Positions 1 through 7,975 of a stretch of 64,000 nt of DNA are shown in pieces. A program made the position numbers and the translations under genes. This stretch comes from Caryophanales bacterium UBA4682 (GTDB lineage: Bacteria; Bacillota_I; Bacilli_A; RFN20; CAG-288), in NCBI GenBank assembly GCA_002404995.1, contig DHKY01000002.1, positions 40,166 through 104,165 on the forward strand, written 5' to 3'. The notes beneath the pieces are model-generated. The model did not search any database, had not been told where the DNA came from, and saw only the letters and a list, made by a program, of their open reading frames with translations. Each line of letters begins with the position of its first letter. Position 1 is the first letter of the stretch.

Positions 1-554
1 GTAGGTTTGCCAAGCCCAAGCAGAGAGAAAGCAGATTCGATTTCTCCCCTCGCTTTATAGTCAAGGCCGCTTGTCGCTAATCCAACCTTTATGTTTTTGT
101 TTTTCAGAAAGAGAAGGAAGTCCTTTAATCCATTCCGCGGCTTAAAAGCATCAGTTTTCTTTCTTCCACCTAAAATATCAGAAAGTTCTCCTTTTGTGAG
201 CTCATGATACTTCTCAAGCGCATCATGAACCGAAACAGGAATCTTGTATTTGTTCAAGCAATAAGAAAGATGTTCCTGGGTTGTAAACCCAGAAACAAAC
301 GGAATGTCTTCCTTGGCAAAATGAAAGGAAGGATTCTGAGAAGCGCTCTGTATTGTTCTTTCAATCCTAGAAATCCAGAACTCTTCGCTTTTCACACTCG
401 TTCCATCCAGATCCATCCTGACATAGCGGACTGGCTTACAGAAAGAGGATGGCTTCCTTTTATAAACACAATTAACACCCCCTTGTTGAATTTCAACAAG
501 AGTATCTTCTTTTTCTTTCTTGAAACGGATTCCGTGTACTTTATATTTCGTCAT
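1..554 (-). CDS. HAD-superfamily hydrolase, 3' end cut by window edge
   Basis: Reading the minus strand from ATG at 554 gives an open frame of 184 codons to the window edge, so the C-terminus is missing. Around residues 46-52 there is a HAD motif I (RMDLDGT), preceded by a short charged N-terminus, and near residue 160 a motif II-like segment (VGLATSG) after a long cap-like helical insertion, the order found in beta-phosphoglucomutase/phosphatase-type HADs. The start lies 11 bases after the stop of the lipoprotein gene upstream on the same strand, so the two may be cotranscribed. The substrate cannot be told. The plus-strand frame over this region is a shadow. Confidence 0.7.
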   Translation of the reverse strand, partial: MTKYKVHGIRFKKEKEDTLVEIQQGGVNCVYKRKPSSFCKPVRYVRMDLDGTSVKSEEFWISRIERTIQSASQNPSFHFAKEDIPFVSGFTTQEHLSYCLNKYKIPVSVHDALEKYHELTKGELSDILGGRKKTDAFKPRNGLKDFLLFLKNKNIKVGLATSGLDYKARGEIESAFSLLGLGKP

Positions 555-565
555 TCTTGGCTTAT

Positions 566-1201
566 TTAGACTTCCTCATCATCCGATGAAGAGTCCTGTT
601 TGTCTTCTTTCTTTTCAGCCTGAGAGGGAATAGGTTTCTTTGGTTCCGTTGGTTTTGATGAAGACGATATCGTCTGGCCCTGTTTCTTGATCTTACTGCT
701 CTTCCAACAGGAAAAACAAATCAAGGCAACAAACACCAATCCTGTGACTGTATAGAGGACCCAAGGACTAAGGGCGTTGCTATTGGTGATGGTCAAAGTA
801 ATGGGAGCGCTGATATAGTAAACAACATCCCCGTTGTTTTCAGTCCGATAAGCAACAAAGATTGGAGTCTCTGAGCTTTTCTTATTCGTTTGGACCGAAG
901 CCCCGTTCTTAACCGCACTGCTTGGATTTGCTGGATTGTCGATGACATAAAAATGATTTGCATCTTCATTGATTGTCTCTTCATAGCTTAAGGGTGCAGA
1001 GTCAAAAGTCGCCTTAAGAGTGGAAAAGTCTACACTTTCCCCTGTTTCATAGGTTTTCTGAAAAGCACTGTCATCTACTTTCAGATGTTCTGAATTGCTG
1101 ATAATATTCTCCGTCTGGGAATTTGCGTTCTTAGAACAACTAGAGAAAGAAAGGAAGCAGAATCCGGTGAGAAGAAAAGAATAAATTAATTTATTTTTCA
1201 T
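566..1201 (-). CDS. Lipoprotein with C-terminal membrane anchor and acidic tail, unknown function
   Basis: 211 residues from the ATG at 1201, chosen because it opens directly into a signal peptide (MKNKLIYSFLLTGFCF) ending in a weak lipobox FSSC at about residue 22. A longer in-frame start at 1273 would bury the signal sequence and overlap the divergent gene. A Ser/Asn/Glu-rich extracellular segment is followed by a single hydrophobic helix (about residues 145-170), a short Lys-rich stretch and a Ser/Asp/Glu tail. No family is recognised. The gene is divergent from the PlsX-like gene with only 63 bases between the starts. Confidence 0.6.
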   Translation of the reverse strand: MKNKLIYSFLLTGFCFLSFSSCSKNANSQTENIISNSEHLKVDDSAFQKTYETGESVDFSTLKATFDSAPLSYEETINEDANHFYVIDNPANPSSAVKNGASVQTNKKSSETPIFVAYRTENNGDVVYYISAPITLTITNSNALSPWVLYTVTGLVFVALICFSCWKSSKIKKQGQTISSSSKPTEPKKPIPSQAEKKEDKQDSSSDDEEV

Positions 1202-1264
1202 GCTAATATTATAAAGGATGAAACAAGAAAAGAAGCATATGCTTCTCTTCTTCGGAGAAAGAAA

Positions 1265-2173
1265 ATGAACCATATTCTGATTGATCTAACTGACTTAACA
1301 GACGAAGAACAGAATCAGGCCGGATTAGGAATAAAATTATTCAAGCACAAGAAGAAAGAGGTTATCCTCCATATTCTTGGAAAAAGTCAGAATCTATTAA
1401 CAATTGATTCAATGAACGATGTGGAAATTATCGAGTCAATTGAAACACAACATAAAGAAACAACTTTAGATTTTGTTTTCAAAACAGCTGAAGAAAAGAA
1501 AAGTTCCTGCATTCTTACTTTCCGGAATAAGACCCAAATGGCAAATGCGGCTAAGAAACGCTTAGAGCTTTCCGCTTCTTCTCCGCTGATTGTTTCCTCT
1601 TATCCTAACGCATACACGGGAAAGTTCACTCTTCTCGGTGACTTAGGATACAAAATCAATCCATCCAAAGAAGATTACCTTAATTACCTATCGGAAAGGA
1701 AAGCAATCCTAGAAAAGACAAATGGTCAGAAGAGCCCTTCCTCAAAGCTTCTTCTCCCTTCTGGACTAGGCAAGAACGAACTGGCGGAATCCGTTGTTGC
1801 CGAAAGGAAGAAAGATTCCTCCTTCCGAGGCGAAATCGGTTCTGTGAAGAGGCTGGAAGCTGATTGCGATATCCTCATCGGAGATCCCATGGTCATTCAG
1901 TCCACCATATCTGGAATTAACCAAGGCGTCACTATCTACAACGAATATCTAGAAAAAGGAAGGGATACATCTTTCCAGTTCAAATTTGGTGGTCTCTTCA
2001 TCAAAAAGCTCAGGAACAACTTCAACGCCTCCGTCGACAAGAAACTAACTTCCGGAGGCAGGCTTCTCTATGGATACAAAAAAAATATCGTCCTTGTCCG
2101 AAAGGATACGACTCCAAACGGGATTGCTGCCTGTCTAAACCTTGCCTATAACACAAGGGATTTGGTCGGATAA
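1265..2173 (+). CDS. Divergent PlsX-like phosphate acyltransferase homologue
   Basis: 302 residues. The C-terminal half follows PlsX closely in order: a GDLGYKINPSKEDYLNYLSER segment resembling the PlsX 'DVGAN' region, a nucleotide/phosphate-loop-like stretch, ADCDILIGDPMVIQ where PlsX has 'DGFvGN', and SGGRLLYGYKKNIVLVRKDT where PlsX has 'GGapLLGvngvviKaHG'. Known PlsX makes acyl-phosphate from acyl-ACP at the membrane for phospholipid synthesis. The canonical glycine-rich N-terminal motif (DAMGGD) is not present, so activity is uncertain and this may be a diverged paralogue. The SD GGAGAAAG lies just upstream of ATG 1265. Confidence 0.55.
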   Translation: MNHILIDLTDLTDEEQNQAGLGIKLFKHKKKEVILHILGKSQNLLTIDSMNDVEIIESIETQHKETTLDFVFKTAEEKKSSCILTFRNKTQMANAAKKRLELSASSPLIVSSYPNAYTGKFTLLGDLGYKINPSKEDYLNYLSERKAILEKTNGQKSPSSKLLLPSGLGKNELAESVVAERKKDSSFRGEIGSVKRLEADCDILIGDPMVIQSTISGINQGVTIYNEYLEKGRDTSFQFKFGGLFIKKLRNNFNASVDKKLTSGGRLLYGYKKNIVLVRKDTTPNGIAACLNLAYNTRDLVG

Positions 2174-2190
2174 ACAAGAAAGCACAAAAA

Positions 2191-2222
2191 AAGATTGCCA
2201 GAGGCTTGGCAATCTTTTTTTG
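2191..2222. terminator. Bidirectional intrinsic terminator between plsX-like gene and mglC
   Basis: Perfect 10-bp inverted repeat AAGATTGCCA / TGGCAATCTT (2191-2200 and 2207-2216) flanked by an A-run on the left and a T-run on the right, so it can serve both convergent genes. Confidence 0.9.
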
Positions 2223-2236
2223 ATGACGAATTCCGT

Positions 2237-3907
2237 TTACTTCTTCTTAAGGTATTTGATGCTATCTAAGCAGACAGCTGCCCTGATGATGACACCTTTG
2301 AAGATGAATTGCCTGTTCGTATCGATCTTGCAGACCGTAAGGCAATAGGTCAATGCAGTGAAGATCAAAGTACCTATAACAGCGCCTTTAACTTTTCCGA
2401 TACCGCCATTGAAGGAGATACCGCCAACAACGCAGGCTGCAATTGCATCAAGCTCGGTTCCAGTACCAGTAGAAGGATTGCCTAATCCAACACGGGTGGC
2501 TTCGAAGAAACCGCCAAGACCGTAGAGGACACCAGCCATGATGAAGATTCCCATCGTGACCCAGAAGACATTGATACCAGAGACATTGGCTGCTTCTGCG
2601 TTACCGCCGACCGCATACCTATACTTTCCGAATTTTGTTTTATTCCAGATGAACCAGACGATGGCAATGGCTATGGCCGCATAGATGATAAGGTTGACAG
2701 AGTTCTGTCCTTGAATCGACTTTGCCCAGGTGGATTTCCTGTTGAAGGCCGGAGTATCGGCAAAGAGGACCATCCTAAGACCGAAGGAGACAAGCTGAGT
2801 CGCAAGAGTCGTGATGAATGGATGCCTCTTGAACTTAGCAGTGAAGAAACCAGCAATCGAAGTGAAGAATACACAAGCAAGAATAGAGACAAGCCTTGCG
2901 ACAATGAAGGAGCCTGCTAAGCCCCAGTGTGTAAAGTCTAAAGTTCCGTATCCGACAGACTGATTGAAGTGATAGGTCTGCTGAGACCTGATCAAGCAGA
3001 CCAAGGAGACAGACCTTCCGGTCAGACGTCCAATAGACAAATCCGTACCGGCAATTAAGATCAAACCAGCAACACCAAGAGAATAGAAGACCTTGGTGGA
3101 GGACTGTCCTAGGATACCAATCAGATGGTTCCTCGATAACAGACTCGGTTTCCTACAGATGCAGATAATAAAGAAGAGCAGAAGGACAAAGTAAATGGCA
3201 TTACGGAGGAAGTAGTCACTCGCCTTAAAGGTATAGAGGTAATGACGATATTTGAATTCAAACCTTTCTAAGGGACTATGCTTATCAAAGCGGACTTTGC
3301 CTTCATATCCGTATTTCTCCATGTAAGCCTGGAAACGGGCGTCTTTTGCTTTGGAAATAGCATCATCCCGGTTGTTTTTAAGTTCTAGGGACTTGGCCTT
3401 GAAGGCAACTTTTTGGGCATGAAGTTCGACTTTCTGCCGTTTCTTCCTGTCTTCCAACGGCTCATTGTCATTCGGAGTCCTTGCCTTGATAACAGCAATC
3501 TTCTTTGCATTTTCACCCTTAAGTTCTTCGTAAGCATCCGCATATTCCTTACGGGCAGAGGCAATCAGCGATTTAGCTTCCCTTGTTACCTTCTGATAAT
3601 ACGGCTTGAAGCTAGCAGAGGATTCTGCAAGTGCCTTTTTGGAAATCAATCGAACTTCCTCTCTTTTCTCTTTTTTTATCTGGGAAGCGATTTCTAAATT
3701 CTTTTTGTTTTCCTCAAGCCTAGCCGCTTTCGACTCATCATCAATCTGCTTATTCAGCTTAAGCTGTTGGTTTTCGTTCCGGATAGCACGCCTTTTTGCT
3801 TCGCCATCTTTTCGAAGCTCGGTTAATGCCTCAATATATGTGCCAAAATGCTCATTTGTTGAATACGGACTATCATCCATTGCAGACAATAAGTTTTCGT
3901 TTGCCAT
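2237..3907 (-). CDS. mglC: Galactose/methyl-galactoside ABC transporter permease with coiled-coil N-terminal extension
   Basis: 556 residues against about 335 in typical MglC. Residues 1 to about 215 are a hydrophilic Lys/Glu/Ala-rich, heptad-like segment with no match to the family. From about residue 230 the polytopic permease begins: GTDLSIGR in the substrate-channel region, the signature segment GTGTELDAIAACVVGGISFNGG near residue 490, and the family-typical ending AVCLDSIKYLKKK. Several Arg in the table-11 translation of the membrane helices are AGG codons and read as Met. SD AAGGAGAAAGGAG precedes ATG 3907. The gene is 18 bases after mglA and ends at the terminator shared with the plsX-like gene. 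Confidence 0.9.
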   Translation of the reverse strand: MANENLLSAMDDSPYSTNEHFGTYIEALTELRKDGEAKRRAIRNENQQLKLNKQIDDESKAARLEENKKNLEIASQIKKEKREEVRLISKKALAESSASFKPYYQKVTREAKSLIASARKEYADAYEELKGENAKKIAVIKARTPNDNEPLEDRKKRQKVELHAQKVAFKAKSLELKNNRDDAISKAKDARFQAYMEKYGYEGKVRFDKHSPLERFEFKYRHYLYTFKASDYFLRNAIYFVLLLFFIICICRKPSLLSRNHLIGILGQSSTKVFYSLGVAGLILIAGTDLSIGRLTGRSVSLVCLIRSQQTYHFNQSVGYGTLDFTHWGLAGSFIVARLVSILACVFFTSIAGFFTAKFKRHPFITTLATQLVSFGLRMVLFADTPAFNRKSTWAKSIQGQNSVNLIIYAAIAIAIVWFIWNKTKFGKYRYAVGGNAEAANVSGINVFWVTMGIFIMAGVLYGLGGFFEATRVGLGNPSTGTGTELDAIAACVVGGISFNGGIGKVKGAVIGTLIFTALTYCLTVCKIDTNRQFIFKGVIIRAAVCLDSIKYLKKK

Positions 3908-3925
3908 TGTGTATCTCCTTTCTCC

Positions 3926-5428
3926 TTACAAATATTTTGCGCAGAGCTTCCTGAGTTCTGTCTGATTCGTACTCTTCGTATCGACAATGCCAGCCATTCG
4001 ATAGTTGGACATTACCAGAATTCGGTTCGTGACGCCGAGAATCTCAGGCCTTTCCGAGGAAACCATGATGACAGACTTTCCTTGATTGGCGAGAGAAATC
4101 CTTAATTCATAGATCTGATATTTGGCCCTGATATCAATACCGCGGGTAGGTTCATCTAATAGGAAGATATCCGGAGTGCGTTCCCTCCAGCGTCCAATGA
4201 TGACTTTCTGTTGGTTTCCACCGGATAGCGAAGAAATCTTGTCGTTTTCATCATTGCATTTGGTGTGCCTAAGAGAGATTTCCCGTTTAGCAGCATCACG
4301 CCTCATAGCATTGGACAAAATTCCGAACTTCCTGTATTTGTCAAGATCAGCGATACAGGTATTAAAGGTCAAGTCATCCCTTGGGAAGAGCCCCTGAACC
4401 TTACGCTCCTCAGAAACGAAGGCAAAGTTCGCTTTCCTGGCCTCACCGGCATTTTTGAAGAAAATACGTTTTCCGTTGAAGAAAATTTCTCCAGTAGCAA
4501 TCGTACGGATACCGAACAAGGACTCCAAGAGTTCCGTACGGCCAGCGCCTACAAGACCATAGATACCTAGAATCTCACCTTTTCTTAAGTTAAAGGAAAT
4601 GTCTTTGAGATATGGTTTGTATTTTGTTGAGAGATTATGGACAAGAAGAATATCTTCTCCAGGTTTATTTGTCATCGGTGGGAAACGATTATCAAGGGAA
4701 CGTCCGACCCTTGCCTTAACAAGGATGTTCAAATCCGTGTTCTTGACTAAATCCTGGAGAGTGACTTCTCCATCCCGAAGAATCGTGATATCATCGCAGA
4801 TTTCGTAGATTTCATCCCTCTTATGCGAGATGAAGACAAAGCTGATATTCTTTTCTTTCTTTAAGCGGTTGATGATTTCAAATAGTTTTTTCACCTCTCG
4901 TTCCGAGAGAGAAGAAGTCGGTTCGTCTAAGACAATCACCTTTGCATTGTAGGAAACAGCTTTGGCAATCTCTACCATCTGACGCTGAGAGACTGACCTA
5001 GTTCTCATGATTGTCTTCGGATTGTAGTTCCTGCCAAGATCGCTGAAGAGCTGAAGGCACTTGTAATACCTTGCGTTTTCATTGATGATGCCGGCACGTG
5101 TCCTATAACGTCCTAAATAAATATTGTCGATGATAGACCGATCCAAGCACTGGTTCAGTTCCTGATGAACCATTGCAATACCATTTTCAAGCGCTTCCTT
5201 AGGCGAACTGAAGTTGACATTGACGCCATCGAGCTTGATTTCGCCGGAATCCCTGGAATAAATGCCGAAGAGGCACTTCCTCATCGTGGATTTTCCTGCA
5301 CCATTTTCGCCCATAAGACCCCTGACAGTGCCAGGACGTACTTTTAAGGAAACATCTCTCAAAACATGATTTTTTCCGAAGCTTTTGGAAAGGCCGGTCA
5401 TTTCCAGAACATACTTTTCCTGTTCCAT
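3926..5428 (-). CDS. mglA: Galactose/methyl-galactoside ABC transporter ATP-binding protein
   Basis: 500 residues, the normal length of the duplicated sugar-importer ATPases (MglA/RbsA). First domain: Walker A GENGAGKST followed by M-(AGG=Met)-KCLFG, signature VSQRQMVEIAKA, Walker B VIVLDEPTSSL. Second domain: degenerate Walker A GLVGAGRTE, signature SLSGGNQQK, LLDEPTRGID, as is usual for this family. It energises the MglC permease. It follows the binding-protein gene after an 80-base gap that holds a strong stem-loop, and precedes mglC. SD GGAGGG lies 7 bases before ATG 5428. Confidence 0.93.
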   Translation of the reverse strand: MEQEKYVLEMTGLSKSFGKNHVLRDVSLKVRPGTVRGLMGENGAGKSTMRKCLFGIYSRDSGEIKLDGVNVNFSSPKEALENGIAMVHQELNQCLDRSIIDNIYLGRYRTRAGIINENARYYKCLQLFSDLGRNYNPKTIMRTRSVSQRQMVEIAKAVSYNAKVIVLDEPTSSLSEREVKKLFEIINRLKKEKNISFVFISHKRDEIYEICDDITILRDGEVTLQDLVKNTDLNILVKARVGRSLDNRFPPMTNKPGEDILLVHNLSTKYKPYLKDISFNLRKGEILGIYGLVGAGRTELLESLFGIRTIATGEIFFNGKRIFFKNAGEARKANFAFVSEERKVQGLFPRDDLTFNTCIADLDKYRKFGILSNAMRRDAAKREISLRHTKCNDENDKISSLSGGNQQKVIIGRWRERTPDIFLLDEPTRGIDIRAKYQIYELRISLANQGKSVIMVSSERPEILGVTNRILVMSNYRMAGIVDTKSTNQTELRKLCAKYL

Positions 5429-5454
5429 TGATTTCCCTCCATTAGTAACAAAAT

Positions 5455-5486
5455 AAGGATTGGGGGCAAAGAGCCCCCAAATCCTT
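5455..5486 (-). promoter_or_regulatory. Intercistronic stem-loop between binding-protein gene and mglA
   Basis: GGGGGC/GCCCCC core (5462-5467 with 5473-5478) extended by AAGGAT/ATCCTT, loop of five bases. On the minus strand the stem is followed only by an interrupted T-run. Such hairpins in binding-protein operons commonly act as partial terminator or 3'-end stabiliser so that the binding protein is made in excess over the transporter; that role is inferred here. Confidence 0.7.
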
Positions 5487-5508
5487 TTTAATTCGAATAA
5501 CTGTTAGG

Positions 5509-6747
5509 TTACTTGCTTGCCTTTTCCTGAGCAGTCAGGTAATCGACAATCATCTTGCCCTGGACTTCTCCGCCTTGGATGGCATCGAATCCGACATAAT
5601 AGATATTAGTGAAACGCGAATCTTTCCTGACCTCAGTATCGACTGTGTTGTCAGCCTTCGTTGCCTGACGGTTATAGAAGATAACCGGCTTCTTGCACGG
5701 ATTGGCTGCAGTAGCGCCTTCGACAGTGGCAACTTTATCAAGGTAAGAAGAGGCAGCAGTGGTCTTGACAGTATTGAGGATGTAAGCATCATACTTACTA
5801 GTAATCTTATCAAGAACAGAGCTATCGGAGTTGCCATCACCGGCATTGCTGTCGTTGATGTCCCTGTTGAAAGTGTCTGCATAAGCATGAACAAGCGGTT
5901 TGACGGTAGCATTGAGGAAGGTATCGGCAGAGTTGTAGTAGTTGAGGAAGACATTTGCCTTGGTGGTAACACCAGCCTTCTTCGTAACGCCTTTGTCAAC
6001 TAAATCAGCAGCACCCTTGCCAGCATACTGATCGACATTGTCTTTCGTAATGGCAAAGTTATCGACAAGATAAGCGTGGCTTTCTGCGTTGTAGGTAAAC
6101 TTAGAAGAAATCTTTCCATAGTCACCGGCAGCAGTGAATCCACTTGCAATTGGATCAGCAACGCCATCGATGACATTACGGGCAAGCCTTAAGATACCAG
6201 CAACCTGTGCAGGAGCGTTCTGATTAACCGTACCCCTGACGCGGCCTTCCTTAATGGCAGTTAAAGTAGTGGAGTTGGAATCGTAGCCGAAGATTGGAGT
6301 GCCTTCAATATAGTTGGATGCAGCAACAGCTCCTTCTGCCATACCATCGTTGTTGGAAACGATGAAATCAATCTTATCGCCGTAGGAGTTGAACCATCCC
6401 TGTGCGAGAGAAGTTGCAGTCTGGGCATCCCAGGTTGCGCCGGAAGTGTTCTTGGCCTCCTGGTGTTCAATCTCTTTCACGGTGTATTCAGTTCCGTTTA
6501 AGGTAAGCTTACCATCAACTGGTTTTTCCGTATTCGCATTCGTCGTTGTAGTTCCACGAGTGTTGAGTGCAGAACGGATGCCAGCTGTACGAGCTGCAGA
6601 ATCGTTGTGGTCGATCTGGCCGATTAATAAGCAATAATCGAGTTCTTTATCACCGAAGGCTTTTGCAGCATCCCACTTCTTGGCAGCTCCGCCGCAAGAG
6701 CAAAGCAGACTAACTAAAGAAAGAACAGAAACAGAAATCTTTTTCAT
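5509..6747 (-). CDS. Galactose-binding lipoprotein (MglB family), circularly permuted order
   Basis: 412 residues with a lipoprotein signal (SLVSLLCSC near residue 18). The segments match MglB but in exchanged order. Right after the signal comes DYCLLIGQIDHNDSAARTAG, which is the middle of MglB (FVLLKGEPGHPDAEART), then DFIVSNNDGMAEGAVAA, PIFGYDS and GTVNQNAPAQVAGILRLA from the C-terminal part. The MglB start follows (ANVFLNYYNSADTFL, KPVIFYNRQ, IYYVGFDAIQGGEVQGKMI) and ends the protein. The EF-hand-like calcium loop of MglB falls at the junction and is missing. Position directly before mglA-mglC identifies it as the transport binding protein. SD AAAGGAGGATG precedes ATG 6747. Confidence 0.88.
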   Translation of the reverse strand: MKKISVSVLSLVSLLCSCGGAAKKWDAAKAFGDKELDYCLLIGQIDHNDSAARTAGIRSALNTRGTTTTNANTEKPVDGKLTLNGTEYTVKEIEHQEAKNTSGATWDAQTATSLAQGWFNSYGDKIDFIVSNNDGMAEGAVAASNYIEGTPIFGYDSNSTTLTAIKEGRVRGTVNQNAPAQVAGILRLARNVIDGVADPIASGFTAAGDYGKISSKFTYNAESHAYLVDNFAITKDNVDQYAGKGAADLVDKGVTKKAGVTTKANVFLNYYNSADTFLNATVKPLVHAYADTFNRDINDSNAGDGNSDSSVLDKITSKYDAYILNTVKTTAASSYLDKVATVEGATAANPCKKPVIFYNRQATKADNTVDTEVRKDSRFTNIYYVGFDAIQGGEVQGKMIVDYLTAQEKASK

Positions 6748-6804
6748 TAAATCATCCTCCTTTTGGATTTTTATGAATTGCTTAGCAAATTTGCGTAAGA
6801 ATTT

Positions 6805-6819
6805 TGTTAAGCGTTTACA
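6805..6819. promoter_or_regulatory. cre-like site downstream of the mgl -10 element
   Basis: TGTTAAGCGTTTACA resembles the CcpA catabolite-responsive element but carries one extra base between the half sites. It lies just downstream of a possible minus-strand -10 (TATATT, complement of 6826-6831), a position suited to repression. A second near-palindrome lies at 6781-6800 (CTTAGCAAATTTGCGTAAG). Confidence 0.4.
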
Positions 6820-6851
6820 TTCTAGAATATATGGAGAAGAAGCTAAATGCG

Positions 6852-6919
6852 AAAAAATACACTATTATTTGAATTTTCTCTACTCTTAGATAAAAAAAGG
6901 GGTTTCTAGTGTATTTTTT
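6852..6919. promoter_or_regulatory. Inverted pair of AAAAAATACACTA boxes, probable YesN-type activator sites for mgl
   Basis: AAAAAATACACTA at 6852-6864 and its exact reverse complement TAGTGTATTTTTT at 6907-6919 stand upstream of the putative mgl -10. A third copy, AAAAATACACA, occurs at 11376-11386 between the response regulator and galK. Shared occurrence at both promoters of the galactose module suggests binding by the AraC-type response regulator encoded here. That link is inference. Confidence 0.5.
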
Positions 6920-6946
6920 TAAAGCTATTTAAATGAGAAAGCGTTG

Positions 6947-7975
6947 TCAATCTGTTTCTATCGTATCGAAAGTAATTCTTTTTCCTTCGACAGAAATCGT
7001 GTAATCATTCGTCCTTGGATAAGGGAAGTCCGAAGATAGCTTGCCATTCGAAAGCAAGTCCTTGACAATCTTAATGCAAGCATCTGCTTGGCTTTTGCCT
7101 TCATTTTTCACAGTTCCGCTCAGGTAGCCTTCCCGAACGGATTCTAATCCTACATCCGTACCATCAATTCCAAAAACAGGGAAAGGAAGCTTGCCCGCAT
7201 CCTTATCGGTATATCCGTATTCCTTCAAATAATCGATGACACCTAACGCCCTATCGTCATTGTTGGCGAGAACGACTTCGATTTTGCTTCCGAACTGTTC
7301 CCTGATGTTTTTCCTGCTCTCCTTAGCACGGCTTCTGCTCCAATTGCAATAAACAGAATTCAGCGTTTCTGTCTTGAAGCCATCCGCTGAAAAAGCAGAT
7401 AGAGCCGAGTCGCTTCTCTTTTCCGTGTCCTGATGTCCGATTTCTCCTTTGATAAGGACTAACTGGATCTTTCCGTCACCATTTTTATCGTAGACCGGAT
7501 TCAAGCCGTTTTCGGCTTGAAATAAGGCTTCTGCCATTTTTGCCTGTTCTTTTCCTTCGAAAACAGGATCTGTTCCCACATAGAAAATCTTTCCGTTTTT
7601 CTTTCTTCCTCGTATCCTATCGCCATCAAGTGGCTGACGATTGAAGAAAATAACCGGAATGTCCTTCCTTGAGACTTTGTCAATGATTGCTGAAGCAGAC
7701 ATGCGATCCACGGGATTGATGAACCTCCTATCGGGATTCCCGTCATCGATAGCACTGACAATCGCCTCATTCTGCTTAATCTGGGAATTGGAGGCATAGG
7801 AAACCTTATAGGAATATCCCGCCTCTTCAAGTCCGGAAAGCAGAGAATCACTCCTAGATCGGATAAACGTATCAGATTCATCGTAGACAAAGACATTGGC
7901 AACCAGCTTCTTTTTTGCACAAGAGGGGAGAAGGATAAAACAAGCTGAAACCCTGGCCAAAAATCTATTCTTCAT
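6947..7975 (-). CDS. Galactose-type sugar-binding lipoprotein cotranscribed with sensor kinase
   Basis: 342 residues with lipoprotein signal (ILLPSC). It has the canonical MglB order: ANVFVYDESDTFIRS at the start, IPVIFFNRQPLDGD, FYVGTDPVFEGKEQAKM, an intact calcium-loop-like DKNGDGKIQLVLIKGEIGH, VVLANNDDRALG and PVFGIDGTDVG. The gene starts 11 bases inside the 3' end of the kinase gene (SD GGAGG in the kinase coding region), so the two are translationally coupled. Known precedent (XylFII-LytS in clostridia) makes a role as extracellular sugar sensor feeding the kinase more likely than transport. A duplicated transport binding protein is the alternative. Confidence 0.85.
   Translation of the reverse strand: MKNRFLARVSACFILLPSCAKKKLVANVFVYDESDTFIRSRSDSLLSGLEEAGYSYKVSYASNSQIKQNEAIVSAIDDGNPDRRFINPVDRMSASAIIDKVSRKDIPVIFFNRQPLDGDRIRGRKKNGKIFYVGTDPVFEGKEQAKMAEALFQAENGLNPVYDKNGDGKIQLVLIKGEIGHQDTEKRSDSALSAFSADGFKTETLNSVYCNWSRSRAKESRKNIREQFGSKIEVVLANNDDRALGVIDYLKEYGYTDKDAGKLPFPVFGIDGTDVGLESVREGYLSGTVKNEGKSQADACIKIVKDLLSNGKLSSDFPYPRTNDYTISVEGKRITFDTIETD

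Noticed and set aside
204..569. 121-codon plus-strand gene at the window start
   Set aside because: Shadow of the partial HAD hydrolase on the other strand, which has DLDGT and ATSG motifs.
6805..6819. Perfect CcpA cre site
   Set aside because: Half sites are spaced one base too far apart; kept only as cre-like.
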